Shown: positions 7,095-15,564 of the stretch, piece by piece | Numbering within the stretch: the first letter of the stretch is position 1 | Layout: each line of letters opens with the position of its first letter | From: Bacilli bacterium | GTDB lineage: Bacteria; Bacillota_I; Bacilli_A; RFN20; CAG-288 | Direction of reading: 5' to 3' | Length of the DNA: 28,048 nt | Assembly (NCBI GenBank): GCA_900769965.1 | Contig: CAAGIQ010000065.1 | Coordinates: 1-28,048 of the forward strand | The notes under the pieces: model-generated | The model's input: the letters and a program-made list of their open reading frames with translations, nothing else | What the model was told of the DNA's origin: nothing | Databases searched by the model: none | Translations under genes and position numbers: made by a program

Positions 7095-9459
7095 CTTTCA
7101 CCTTGATATTTTTTGCAAGAAATGGATTTGTAACAAAAGCGTAGTTACAAGCTTCTTTAACATTCTCTACTTCGATGATATTTAAGCCATCTTTAACTTC
7201 TTGAGGAAGTTCTTCGACATCTTTATGGTTGTCTTTTGGAACTAGGATAGTCTTCAATCCTTCTCTTAAAGCAGCTAGCGATTTCTCTCTTAAGCCACCT
7301 ATAGGCATCGAGTTACCACGAAGATCAACTTCACCAGTCATACCGACATCGCTTCTTAATGGAAGGTTTGTACAGCAGGACAAGATAAGTAAAGATAAAG
7401 CGACACCAGCTGAAGGACCATCTTTTGGAACAGCACCTTCTGGAGCGTGGATGTGGAAGTCGTTTTCCTTGAAGAAATCCATATTTACTCCGCATTGAGG
7501 AGCAACAGACTTAACATAGGAAAAAGCAGCACGAGCTGATTCTTCCATAACCTTACCTAAGTTACCGGTGATAAGTACTTGACCAGTTCCTTTGTAATTA
7601 GTTATTTCAATAGGTAATATTTCTCCGCCGAAATCGGTGTAAGCAAGTCCATTAACGACACCGACTTGATCTTTAGATAAGTTTTTGGTGTGGTTATAGA
7701 TAGGTTTACCGAGATATTCTTCGATGATTTCTTTAGTCACTTCTATATGAGCATCATCTCTCTTCTCTCCTTTTGTAAGGAAAGAAACAGCAAACTTACG
7801 CATTATAGAACCGATCTTTCTTCTTAATTCTCTAACACCAGCTTCCATGGTGTAGTTTTCGATTAAGTAGAACATGGATTCTGGAGTAAAGGAGATATTC
7901 TCCTTTTTTAAGCCATTAGCTTCTAATTCAAGCGGAATTAAATGCTCGAAAGCAATGTGATATTTCTCGTATTTAGTGTAAGTATTTAACTCGATCAATT
8001 CCAATCTATCTCTTAGAGGAGCAGGAATGTCTTTGATGTTGTTAGCGGTACAGATAAATAAGACGTTAGAAAGATCAAAAGTTTCTTCGAGATAATTATC
8101 TTGGAATCTGACGTTTTGCTCTGGATCTAAAACTTCTAAGAGAGCAGAAGCAGGATCGCCGTGATAGCCTCCATCTCTTAACTTGTCGATTTCATCGAGG
8201 AGCATAACTGGGTTATTAACTCCAACTCTATTTAAATTAGCGATGATTTTACCTGGCATGGCCCCGACATAGGTACGTCTATGACCTCTAATTTCCGATT
8301 CATCGGAAATACCGCCTAAAGCGATTTTAACAAACTTTCTGTTTAGTGCCTTGGCTATTGAAATAGCTAAGCTAGTTTTACCAGTTCCTGGAGGTCCATA
8401 TAGACAGAGGATAGGCGATTTAAGCGAATGAGTTAATTCCTTAACTGCAAGATATTCTAGAATTCTTTCCTTCTGTTTAACTAATCCGTAATGGTCATCG
8501 TCGAGAACTTTCTTAACTTTAACCATATCGCTGTTATCATCGGTGTGAGCAACCCATGGAAGTTTGATTAAAATGTCTAGATAAGTCTTAATAACTGCCG
8601 CTTCTTGAGAAGCTCCTGGCATGGTTTTAAGCCTTGTCATCTCACTTTTAACTTTGGCTTTAACCGATTCAGGATAGTTGCCATCTTTATCTTCTAACAC
8701 TTTATTGTAGAGATCTTCATCAGTTGGTCCATCAAATTCTTTAAGTTCATCTTTTAGAGCTTTCATCTTCTCTCTCAAGATGAATTCTTTCTGGTTGTTC
8801 TCGATGGCTTTTTCAACTTTAGCGTTGATTCTATTCTCGATTTCTGGATCGCTATTTAAAGTATTAACTTTCGTAGATACGAATTTAAGACGTCCTTGAG
8901 GGTCTCTATTACGTAACAAAGTCAACTTATCATCGTGTGAAAGATTTAAGAAGAAAGCGAGGTAATAGGAAGGCTCGTATTTATTAAGTTCTTCATCCGA
9001 TGGGAACTTTGGAAGACCTTTAAGCTTCTTAGTTAAAGCTTCGTAGCGATTTTTTATCTCCTTAATAAATGGAGCTAACATAAAGCTATCGACTTGAACG
9101 TTATCGACCAAGTTACCGGTTCCGACGATGATAGGTGATTCTTCTAATACTCTAGCACCGCTTAAGAAAGCGACTTGTTCAGCGGTAAATTCAACCTTAT
9201 AACTCGTCTTATATTTGACGATTCTATCAATCTTACAAACAACAGCAATAGGTTCAACTGAAGAGAGAGTATCTTCGCCTAAACCATCCGAGAAAACAAA
9301 ATCTTTAGTCGTTGGGCAAAACAAGAAATATTGATTAGCCGATAAGAAATTGAACAATGATTTCGAATATTCGTCGTACACTCTAATCTTGTAAGACAAT
9401 GTAGGAAGAGGAATATCTTTGGAATCTGGATACATAGGTAAAATGAATTCTTTTTCCAT
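7066..9459 (-). CDS. lon: ATP-dependent protease Lon (LonA type)
   Basis: Degrades misfolded and selected regulatory proteins in the cytoplasm. The N-terminal substrate domain (about 1-200) and coiled coil lead to the AAA+ module with Walker A GPPGTGKT at about 355-362, Walker B MLLDEIDKL near 415 and RDRLE. The C-terminal Ser-Lys peptidase has Ser683 in PKDGPSAG and Lys726 in GGLREK, 43 residues apart as in E. coli Lon. The start is ATG at 9459 (797 residues) because AAAGGAG lies nine bases before it; an in-frame upstream start at 9528 would add 23 residues across the promoter. There is no membrane segment, so this is the LonA type, not LonB. It overlaps ysxC and has its own promoter with an unusual palindrome. 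Confidence 0.96.
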   Translation of the reverse strand: MEKEFILPMYPDSKDIPLPTLSYKIRVYDEYSKSLFNFLSANQYFLFCPTTKDFVFSDGLGEDTLSSVEPIAVVCKIDRIVKYKTSYKVEFTAEQVAFLSGARVLEESPIIVGTGNLVDNVQVDSFMLAPFIKEIKNRYEALTKKLKGLPKFPSDEELNKYEPSYYLAFFLNLSHDDKLTLLRNRDPQGRLKFVSTKVNTLNSDPEIENRINAKVEKAIENNQKEFILREKMKALKDELKEFDGPTDEDLYNKVLEDKDGNYPESVKAKVKSEMTRLKTMPGASQEAAVIKTYLDILIKLPWVAHTDDNSDMVKVKKVLDDDHYGLVKQKERILEYLAVKELTHSLKSPILCLYGPPGTGKTSLAISIAKALNRKFVKIALGGISDESEIRGHRRTYVGAMPGKIIANLNRVGVNNPVMLLDEIDKLRDGGYHGDPASALLEVLDPEQNVRFQDNYLEETFDLSNVLFICTANNIKDIPAPLRDRLELIELNTYTKYEKYHIAFEHLIPLELEANGLKKENISFTPESMFYLIENYTMEAGVRELRRKIGSIMRKFAVSFLTKGEKRDDAHIEVTKEIIEEYLGKPIYNHTKNLSKDQVGVVNGLAYTDFGGEILPIEITNYKGTGQVLITGNLGKVMEESARAAFSYVKSVAPQCGVNMDFFKENDFHIHAPEGAVPKDGPSAGVALSLLILSCCTNLPLRSDVGMTGEVDLRGNSMPIGGLREKSLAALREGLKTILVPKDNHKDVEELPQEVKDGLNIIEVENVKEACNYAFVTNPFLAKNIKVKDESSECEVC

Positions 9460-9481
9460 ATTTAGTTTCTCCTTTCTTTTG

Positions 9482-9515
9482 ATACATATTATATATGTAT
9501 TTTCAATAATTGTAA
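9482..9515 (-). promoter_or_regulatory. lon promoter with an 8-3-8 palindrome over the -10
   Basis: Minus strand -35 TTACAA (9515-9510), 16-base spacer, -10 TATAAT (9493-9488). A perfect palindrome ATACATAT-N3-ATATGTAT (9482-9500) covers the -10, as an operator would. It is not CIRCE and does not show the CtsR direct repeats. The regulator is unknown. Confidence 0.5.
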
Positions 9516-9536
9516 GCAATATGCTCAATTATCTTT

Positions 9537-9577
9537 TTGAAAAATAAAGTTTCAAGCCAATTCATAACTTGAAACTT
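9537..9577 (-). terminator. Terminator after tig
   Basis: 10-bp perfect stem AAGTTTCAAG / CTTGAAACTT (9547-9556 and 9568-9577) with an 11-base loop, followed on the minus strand by TTATTTTTC. It separates trigger factor from lon. Confidence 0.85.
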
Positions 9578-9595
9578 ATTTTTAAAAGATCTTAA

Positions 9596-10903
9596 TTAGT
9601 TGTTATTAAGGAGGTATTCGTTAATCTTTTCGCTGATAACGGAATCCTTAACGTTACTTATATAGCCGTCGACGTTGAAAGATGGGTTTTTCTTTCTTTG
9701 TTCTTCAGCAGCTTTCATGATTTCATCAAACTTCTCTTTACCACCGAATTTAGCTTCTAATTCTTCTTGAGTGCATTCGATGTTCAAGGTGTTTTGTAAA
9801 CCGCGGATAATAGCGTATTTCTCAACTTCAACCTTAGCTTGTTTAAGAGAATTTTCATTGAATTGATCTAAGGTTAAACCTGTCAACTTCAAGTATTCAT
9901 CTAAGTTTAAGCCATATTGTTTGAATTGGTTAAGTTGATTTTGTTGAATTTGGTTAGAAACCAATTCGACATATTTATCGTTGACGATGATGTTGCTATT
10001 CTCTTTAACTAAATCGAAGACTTTGTTCAACTTAGCGTTTCTAGCGTTGGTCTTGAAGTTAGCGTTTAACTTCTCTTCAACAGCTTTCTTGAATTCTTCA
10101 ACGCTCTTACAATCTTTGTAATCGTTTAAAGAAGCGATGAATTCTTCGTTAAGTTCTGGGAGAACAACTTTCTTAACGCCTTTACATAAGACAGCGAATT
10201 TAGCTTTCTTGTTAGCTAAAGAAGCTAAGTAATTCTCTGGGAAAGTAACTTCGATAGTTCTCTTTTCGCCTTCTTTGATACCAACTAAAGCTTCTTCAAA
10301 ACCTGGAACGAAGCTGTGGCTACCTAAGACTAAATCGTAATCTTGAGCGGAACCACCATCGAATTCCTTGTTGTCAACATAACCGGTGAAGTCGATTGTG
10401 ACGTGATCATCGTTACAAGCTTCTTCTTGAGAAGGAACTAATTCAGCACCATCTTTTAACAATCTATTAACTTCAGCATTGACATCGTCTTCAGAAGCGA
10501 CTTTAACATCTTCCTTGACGTCGAAACCAGAACATTTTTTGATTTCGGCTTCTGGGAATTTTACAAATACATATAAGAAGTTGTAGATGTCGTTCTTTTG
10601 GTCGTAATCGACAGATAATGTTGGTTGAACGTTAGCGACATCTTCTGGTTTATCAAAACCATCTAAAAGAGTTGGGAAATCTCTATCGATGATCTTGTTA
10701 ACCATACCGTTATAAAGATCTTCATTAGAGACGTATCTCATAGCTAAATCGCGTGGAGCTTTACCTTTTCTAAAACCTTTAACAGTAACGTTTTCCAAAA
10801 GTTTATTCATAACTTTTGTTAAAACTGGTTGATAGTCAGCTCTAGCGTATGAAACGGAAACGTTCAATGTTCCGTCGTGGTTGTCTTTAAAAATCTTTTC
10901 CAT
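9596..10903 (-). CDS. tig: Trigger factor, ribosome-associated chaperone
   Basis: Binds the ribosome exit tunnel and shields nascent chains; also a peptidyl-prolyl isomerase. 435 residues, the usual length. The N-terminal ribosome-binding signature GFRKGKAP is at 43-50. The FKBP-like PPIase domain covers about 150-245, with VTIDFTGYVDNKEFDGG and FVPGFEEALVG. The C-terminal helical arms rich in Asn, Gln and Lys follow, ending in NNN. ATG has CGGAGG five bases upstream. It is placed directly before lon and ysxC, a conserved neighbourhood in Bacillota. It has its own promoter and terminator. Confidence 0.97.
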   Translation of the reverse strand: MEKIFKDNHDGTLNVSVSYARADYQPVLTKVMNKLLENVTVKGFRKGKAPRDLAMRYVSNEDLYNGMVNKIIDRDFPTLLDGFDKPEDVANVQPTLSVDYDQKNDIYNFLYVFVKFPEAEIKKCSGFDVKEDVKVASEDDVNAEVNRLLKDGAELVPSQEEACNDDHVTIDFTGYVDNKEFDGGSAQDYDLVLGSHSFVPGFEEALVGIKEGEKRTIEVTFPENYLASLANKKAKFAVLCKGVKKVVLPELNEEFIASLNDYKDCKSVEEFKKAVEEKLNANFKTNARNAKLNKVFDLVKENSNIIVNDKYVELVSNQIQQNQLNQFKQYGLNLDEYLKLTGLTLDQFNENSLKQAKVEVEKYAIIRGLQNTLNIECTQEELEAKFGGKEKFDEIMKAAEEQRKKNPSFNVDGYISNVKDSVISEKINEYLLNNN

Positions 10904-10974
10904 TTTTTCCTCCGAATTATACTTTTTTTAACTCTATAAACTACTTTTAAGTTTTTAATAGTGCAACATTATAT

Positions 10975-11003
10975 AATATACAATTTATTGCAAAATTTGA
11001 CAA
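10975..11003 (-). promoter_or_regulatory. tig promoter
   Basis: Minus strand -35 TTGTCA (11003-10998), 17-base spacer, -10 TATATT (10980-10975). A TATAAT two bases further on (10973-10968) may serve as an alternative -10. The -35 abuts the glgP stop codon, and no hairpin terminator is seen after glgP, so glgP transcripts may run into tig. Confidence 0.6.
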
Positions 11004-13406
11004 TTATCTTTTGATAGGTTCTAGATGCCAAATCTCATCGTTGTATTGCTTGATGGTTCTATCGGAGGAGAAATATCCAGCCTTAGAAACGTTAACTAAG
11101 CACATCTTAGCCCATCTCGATCTACCTAAGTACAACTCTTCTGTCTTCTTGCTAGCCTTTAAGTAGCTGTCGAAGTCCTTCAAGATAAAGTACTCATCTC
11201 CTCTGTACATGATTTCATCGAAAATCATTCTAAATCTATCTTTGTTTTGATCGAAGGTTCCATCTAATAAGGAATCCATAACTTTTTTAACATCGCTTGA
11301 TGAATTATAAACATCGAATGGATTATAAGAGTTCTCGAATCTGATCTTGTTAATCTCATCTTCGTGTAAACCGAAGATAACAGCATTTTCATCTCCAACT
11401 AACTTAGCGATTTCAACATTAGCACCATCTAAAGTACCAAGTGTAACGGCTCCGTTAATCATGAACTTCATGTTAGAAGTGCCGCTAGCTTCCTTACCAG
11501 CAGTGGAGATCTGTTCGCTAACATCAGCAGCAGGAATTATAACTTCAGCTTTAGAAACACCGTAGTTTTCAATGAAGACAACCTTCATAAACTTGTTGAC
11601 TTCTGGATCGTTATTAACCTTATTTGCAACAGCTAAGATAAGTTCAATAATCTTCTTAGCATAGACGTAAGAAGGAGCTGCCTTCGCACCGAAGATGAAG
11701 GTGTGAGGATACATCTTAAAGTCTTTATTTGTTTTTATTTGTTGATAGTAATGGATGATTCTAAAGATGTTCATAAGTTGTCTCTTATAAGCGTGGAGAC
11801 GTTTGATTTGAACATCGAATATAGAATTCTCATCGACATCGATATTGTTTTCTTTCTTAATTAAGTCGATTAAAGCTTTCTTATTATGCTTTTTGATCTC
11901 ATTAACTTTATTTAATACATCTTTGTCATCGACATATTTTCCTAATTTTTCTAAATCATCAGGATTCATAATCCAGCTATCGCCGATTAAGGAAGTAACA
12001 TAATCTGATAATTCTCTATTAGCAGCTAAGAACCATCTTCTATGGGTGATACCATTAGTCTTGTTGTTGAACTTCCATGGGTAGATGGAATAGAGATCTT
12101 TGAAGGTATCAGCTTTTAAGATGTCGGTATGTAACTTAGCAACGCCGTTAACTGAGAAAGCGACGTGGATAGCTAATTGACACATTCTAACCATGCCATC
12201 TTTGATGATAACCGAGTTATCGATAACCGATTGGGAAAGATGTTTTTCACGCATGGAGATAAGTGTTCTTCTGTTGATCTCTTCGATAATCATGTAGACA
12301 CGTGGGCAGAGGTTAGCGATGTAATGACATGGCCATTTCTCCAAAGCTTCAGCCATAACTGTGTGGTTAGTAAATGCAAAGCATTTAGTAGCGATTTCAT
12401 AAGCTTTATCCCAGCCGTAATCGTGTTCATCCATCAACAATCTCATGAGTTCAGGAATAGCCATGATCGGGTGAGTATCGTTAAGTTGGAAGACGTAGTG
12501 ATCAGGAAGATTATCGTAGGTCTTATACTTTCTATAATGAGCTCTTAAAGCGGATTGTAAACCAGCGGAAACTAAGAAATATTGTTGACGCAATCTCAAT
12601 AACTTTCCGTTTTCAGTCGTATCATCTGGATATAAACCATGGGTGATATTTCTGACGAAATTCAAGTATTCGGTGAAGCTTTCACCTTGTGGAATATCTT
12701 CATCAGCTGGTTCAGCGGTCCATAATCTTAAAGTGTTAGTAACTTTGTTGTCGTAACCGATTATAGAAACATCGCATGGAATAGCTAAAACTTTTAATGC
12801 GTTAACTGTTCTTCTCTTGTATTCACCATTTTCATAATATGTTTCAGCATTGCCGTAGAAATTAACGGTAACAGCATGTTTTGGCTTTCTAATTTCCCAA
12901 ACGTTGCCGTTAACTAACCATTGATCTGGCAATTCTTCTTGGTGTCCATTTTTAATCTTTTGACGGAAGAAACCGTAATCGTAACGGATGCAATTTCCGT
13001 GTCCTGCTAAGCCTAAAGAGGCGATAGAGTCCATGAAGCAAGCTGCTAATCTACCTAAGCCACCATTACCTAAACCGGCATCTGCTTCCTGATCTTCTAA
13101 CTTTTCTAAATCTAATCCTAAGTCAGCTAAACCTTCTTTAACAACGTTGTAAACACCTAAGTTAATCATGTTGTTAGAAAGCAAACGACCGATCAAGAAT
13201 TCCATCGAGAAATAAATCAATTGCTTGTTTCCGGATTCAGTAACTTCATCCTTACATTCCTTGGCGTTAATCGTCGCAGCATCTCTAACCATCGAACCTA
13301 AGATATCGTAACATTCAGTGATGTCACAAGCTTTGATATCACGGCCATATTTTTCAATTAATCTAACTTGAAATTCCTTTTTAAAAGCTTCTTTATTTTC
13401 AAACAT
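11004..13406 (-). CDS. glgP: Glycogen/starch/alpha-glucan phosphorylase
   Basis: Phosphorolysis of alpha-1,4-glucan to glucose-1-phosphate (GT35 family, PLP-dependent). 800 residues, usual length. Near residue 108 is the glycine-rich block DAGLGNGGLGRLAACF; the PLP-binding Lys647 lies in GTSNMKFMINGA, followed by TLGTLDGANVE. YKRQLMNIFRI matches the phosphate/PLP pocket helix. The ATG follows the glgB stop after four bases, and the ribosome binding site AAGGAG is inside the last glgB codons, so the two are co-translated as an operon. Together they build and mobilise a storage glucan. Confidence 0.97.
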   Translation of the reverse strand: MFENKEAFKKEFQVRLIEKYGRDIKACDITECYDILGSMVRDAATINAKECKDEVTESGNKQLIYFSMEFLIGRLLSNNMINLGVYNVVKEGLADLGLDLEKLEDQEADAGLGNGGLGRLAACFMDSIASLGLAGHGNCIRYDYGFFRQKIKNGHQEELPDQWLVNGNVWEIRKPKHAVTVNFYGNAETYYENGEYKRRTVNALKVLAIPCDVSIIGYDNKVTNTLRLWTAEPADEDIPQGESFTEYLNFVRNITHGLYPDDTTENGKLLRLRQQYFLVSAGLQSALRAHYRKYKTYDNLPDHYVFQLNDTHPIMAIPELMRLLMDEHDYGWDKAYEIATKCFAFTNHTVMAEALEKWPCHYIANLCPRVYMIIEEINRRTLISMREKHLSQSVIDNSVIIKDGMVRMCQLAIHVAFSVNGVAKLHTDILKADTFKDLYSIYPWKFNNKTNGITHRRWFLAANRELSDYVTSLIGDSWIMNPDDLEKLGKYVDDKDVLNKVNEIKKHNKKALIDLIKKENNIDVDENSIFDVQIKRLHAYKRQLMNIFRIIHYYQQIKTNKDFKMYPHTFIFGAKAAPSYVYAKKIIELILAVANKVNNDPEVNKFMKVVFIENYGVSKAEVIIPAADVSEQISTAGKEASGTSNMKFMINGAVTLGTLDGANVEIAKLVGDENAVIFGLHEDEINKIRFENSYNPFDVYNSSSDVKKVMDSLLDGTFDQNKDRFRMIFDEIMYRGDEYFILKDFDSYLKASKKTEELYLGRSRWAKMCLVNVSKAGYFSSDRTIKQYNDEIWHLEPIKR

Positions 13407-13410
13407 TTAA

Positions 13411-15309
13411 TTACTCCTTATCTTGTTTTTGTTCAGAATCTTTTTGTGAGACAACTTCTTTTACTTCTTCCTTCTTCGGAGCGATATATTTTAAGTAAAT
13501 AGCGCTAAATGAAGCAATTTGTAAAGAGATTGAATGAGCTTGATTGTGCATGCTAATCGGACGAGAAACTAGTGGAAGACCATTGTACTGATCAGAGCCA
13601 CCATAGACTCCCTTATCCGAGTTAAACACCTCTTCATAACTTCCTTCAAATGGTACACCAACCTCATATGAATGATAGAAGTTAGGAGTCATATTGAAGA
13701 TGAATATCATCGTCTCGTCTTTATATGTACGACGGAATACAAATATCGATTGCATCGAGTTATCGACGATGATCCAACGGAAGTTAGCAGGATTATATTC
13801 TTCCATATACATCGATTGATGATTTCTGTAGATGAGGTTTAAATCTCTCATCATACGGGATACCGAATCGTGTTTTGGGAATTCTTTAAGTTTCCAGGTT
13901 AATGAACGTTTTTCATTCCACTCGTCAAAGGAAGCTAATTCATTACCCATGAAGTTGAGTTTCTTACCTGGGTGAGCAAATTGATAGGCGTAAAGATTTC
14001 TAACTAAAGCAAACTTAGTATCATAAGAACCAAACATCTTGTTGATGATTGTTCCCTTTCCATGAACTACTTCATCGTGAGAAAGAGGTAACATAAAGTT
14101 TTCAGAATAGAAGTAAGCCATGGAGAAAGTAATCTTGTTATGGCAGTACTGCTTGTAAATCGGATCGGTACCATAATATTTTAAGGTATCGTTCATCCAA
14201 CCTAAATCCCACTTGTAGTCGAAGCCAAGTCCATCTTGCGAGAAGCCCTTAGTAACTTGACCATAAGCAGATGAATCTTCTGCAATCATCATTACTGATG
14301 GATATTTTTCATGAATCATTCTGTTAGCATTTCTAACAAAACCGACGCCACCTTCGTTAACGCCTCTAGATGAATCACCTCCGTAATAGATGACATTAGA
14401 AACCGCATCTAATCTTAAGCCGTCGAAGTGGAAATAATCTAGGAAATAACACATCGATGAGATCAAGAAGCTTCTAACTATATCTTTACCTAAGTCGAAG
14501 TTCTTAGTTCCCCATTGAGAGTACTCGCTGTCCCCGCTGTATTCGTAGACACACGAACCATCGAAACGGCATAATCCATAATCATCGGTAGCGAAGTGAA
14601 CAGGAACGAAATCGAGGATGACACCGATTCCCGCTTTATGCATCTGATTGACAAATGACATCAACTGTTTTGGATTTCCATATCTCGAATCAACCGAATA
14701 GTAACCTGTAACTTGATATCCCCATGATCCATCGAATGGATACTGAGTAATCGGCATAATTTCAATATGCGTATATCCATGATATTTTATATAGTCGATA
14801 AGTTTTGGAGCTATCTCTTCATATGATAGATACCTTCCATCCTGCATTCCTAACCAGCTACCTAAATGCATCTCGTAAATGCTCATAGGTCTATCGAAAT
14901 TTCTGTTTCGATCCTTTAAGAAATCTTCATCATCAAACTCGAAACCTTCGATATCGAAAACTCTCGAATTAGAGAGAGGTCTTAAATCTGAGAAGAAAGC
15001 GAACGGATCAGCTTTATCTCTCCAAATGTCATCAACACCTAATATGTGATACTTGTAGTTATCGTATTGCTTAACACCTTTAACAAAAAGTTTAAATAGT
15101 CCTCTGTAATCGACTTTTTCCATCTCGCTTCCTAAAATGCTCCAGGAATTAAATGTACCAATTACATTAATTCTTTTTGCTTGTGGTGCGTAAACGACGA
15201 ATTCGACACCTTCTTCTCCGTCCTCATTCTTTTTGAGATGAGCGCCGAAGTATTTGTAGGCATCAGTTAGTCGTCCGTAAAGAAAATCTTCAAACCAATT
15301 ATTCGACAT
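13411..15309 (-). CDS. glgB: 1,4-alpha-glucan branching enzyme
   Basis: Creates alpha-1,6 branches in glycogen (GH13). 632 residues. An N-terminal CBM48-like domain (about 15-110; VYAPQAKRINVIGTFNSW) is followed by the catalytic barrel: nucleophile Asp301 in DGLRLDAVSN, acid/base Glu344 in MIAEDSS, and Asp412 in LPLSHDEVVHGKG, the last a branching-enzyme hallmark. The C-terminal beta domain runs from about 510. The last ~20 residues are a Lys/Glu tail. ATG has AGGGG upstream. First gene of the glgB-glgP operon; no ADP-glucose synthesis genes are in the window. Confidence 0.97.
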   Translation of the reverse strand: MSNNWFEDFLYGRLTDAYKYFGAHLKKNEDGEEGVEFVVYAPQAKRINVIGTFNSWSILGSEMEKVDYRGLFKLFVKGVKQYDNYKYHILGVDDIWRDKADPFAFFSDLRPLSNSRVFDIEGFEFDDEDFLKDRNRNFDRPMSIYEMHLGSWLGMQDGRYLSYEEIAPKLIDYIKYHGYTHIEIMPITQYPFDGSWGYQVTGYYSVDSRYGNPKQLMSFVNQMHKAGIGVILDFVPVHFATDDYGLCRFDGSCVYEYSGDSEYSQWGTKNFDLGKDIVRSFLISSMCYFLDYFHFDGLRLDAVSNVIYYGGDSSRGVNEGGVGFVRNANRMIHEKYPSVMMIAEDSSAYGQVTKGFSQDGLGFDYKWDLGWMNDTLKYYGTDPIYKQYCHNKITFSMAYFYSENFMLPLSHDEVVHGKGTIINKMFGSYDTKFALVRNLYAYQFAHPGKKLNFMGNELASFDEWNEKRSLTWKLKEFPKHDSVSRMMRDLNLIYRNHQSMYMEEYNPANFRWIIVDNSMQSIFVFRRTYKDETMIFIFNMTPNFYHSYEVGVPFEGSYEEVFNSDKGVYGGSDQYNGLPLVSRPISMHNQAHSISLQIASFSAIYLKYIAPKKEEVKEVVSQKDSEQKQDKE

Positions 15310-15385
15310 AAATTACCCCTTTATATGTTGTAATAGTGTGTATAACACCTTTTATATCTTATCAAACAAGGTGACTAAATTAAAG

Positions 15386-15404
15386 AAGTATATATAATAT
15401 ACTT
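15386..15404. promoter_or_regulatory. AT-rich 8-3-8 palindrome upstream of glgB
   Basis: Perfect palindrome AAGTATAT-N3-ATATACTT, 77 bases before the glgB start in the divergent glgB/ackA region. On the minus strand its right half contains TATACT, a possible -10, but the fitting -35 (TTTCTT) is poor. Same 8-3-8 geometry as the lon promoter palindrome. An operator role is inference. Confidence 0.3.
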
Positions 15405-15507
15405 TGCTTAAGAAACCGCTTTAACAAAATTTTTTATCGATTTATTTGAAATGTTTTGATTTTTTTCACTTAAAGCACAATTTTAACTACGTTTAAACGA
15501 CTATAAA

Positions 15508-15536
15508 TTGAAAATGAATAAACTGAATAGTAATAT
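15508..15536 (+). promoter_or_regulatory. ackA promoter
   Basis: -35 TTGAAA (15508-15513), 17-base spacer, -10 TAATAT (15531-15536), followed by AAAGGAG ten bases before the ATG. Confidence 0.75.
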
Positions 15537-15564
15537 ATAGTGTGAAAAAAGGAGTTCATATAAA

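Noticed and set aside
9460..9528. In-frame extension of lon by 23 residues at the N-terminus
   Set aside because: It crosses the lon promoter and palindrome and lacks a ribosome binding site, while ATG at 9459 has AAAGGAG at good spacing and the usual Lon N-terminus.
12177..12548. A 123-codon plus-strand ORF inside glgP
   Set aside because: It is antisense to a well-conserved enzyme, shows no recognisable domain or ribosome binding site, and is explained by the codon usage of glgP.
15411..15424. CcpA cre-like site upstream of glgB
   Set aside because: The core CG and several positions fit, but the conserved TG and CA ends are missing, so it is not better than chance in this AT-rich region.
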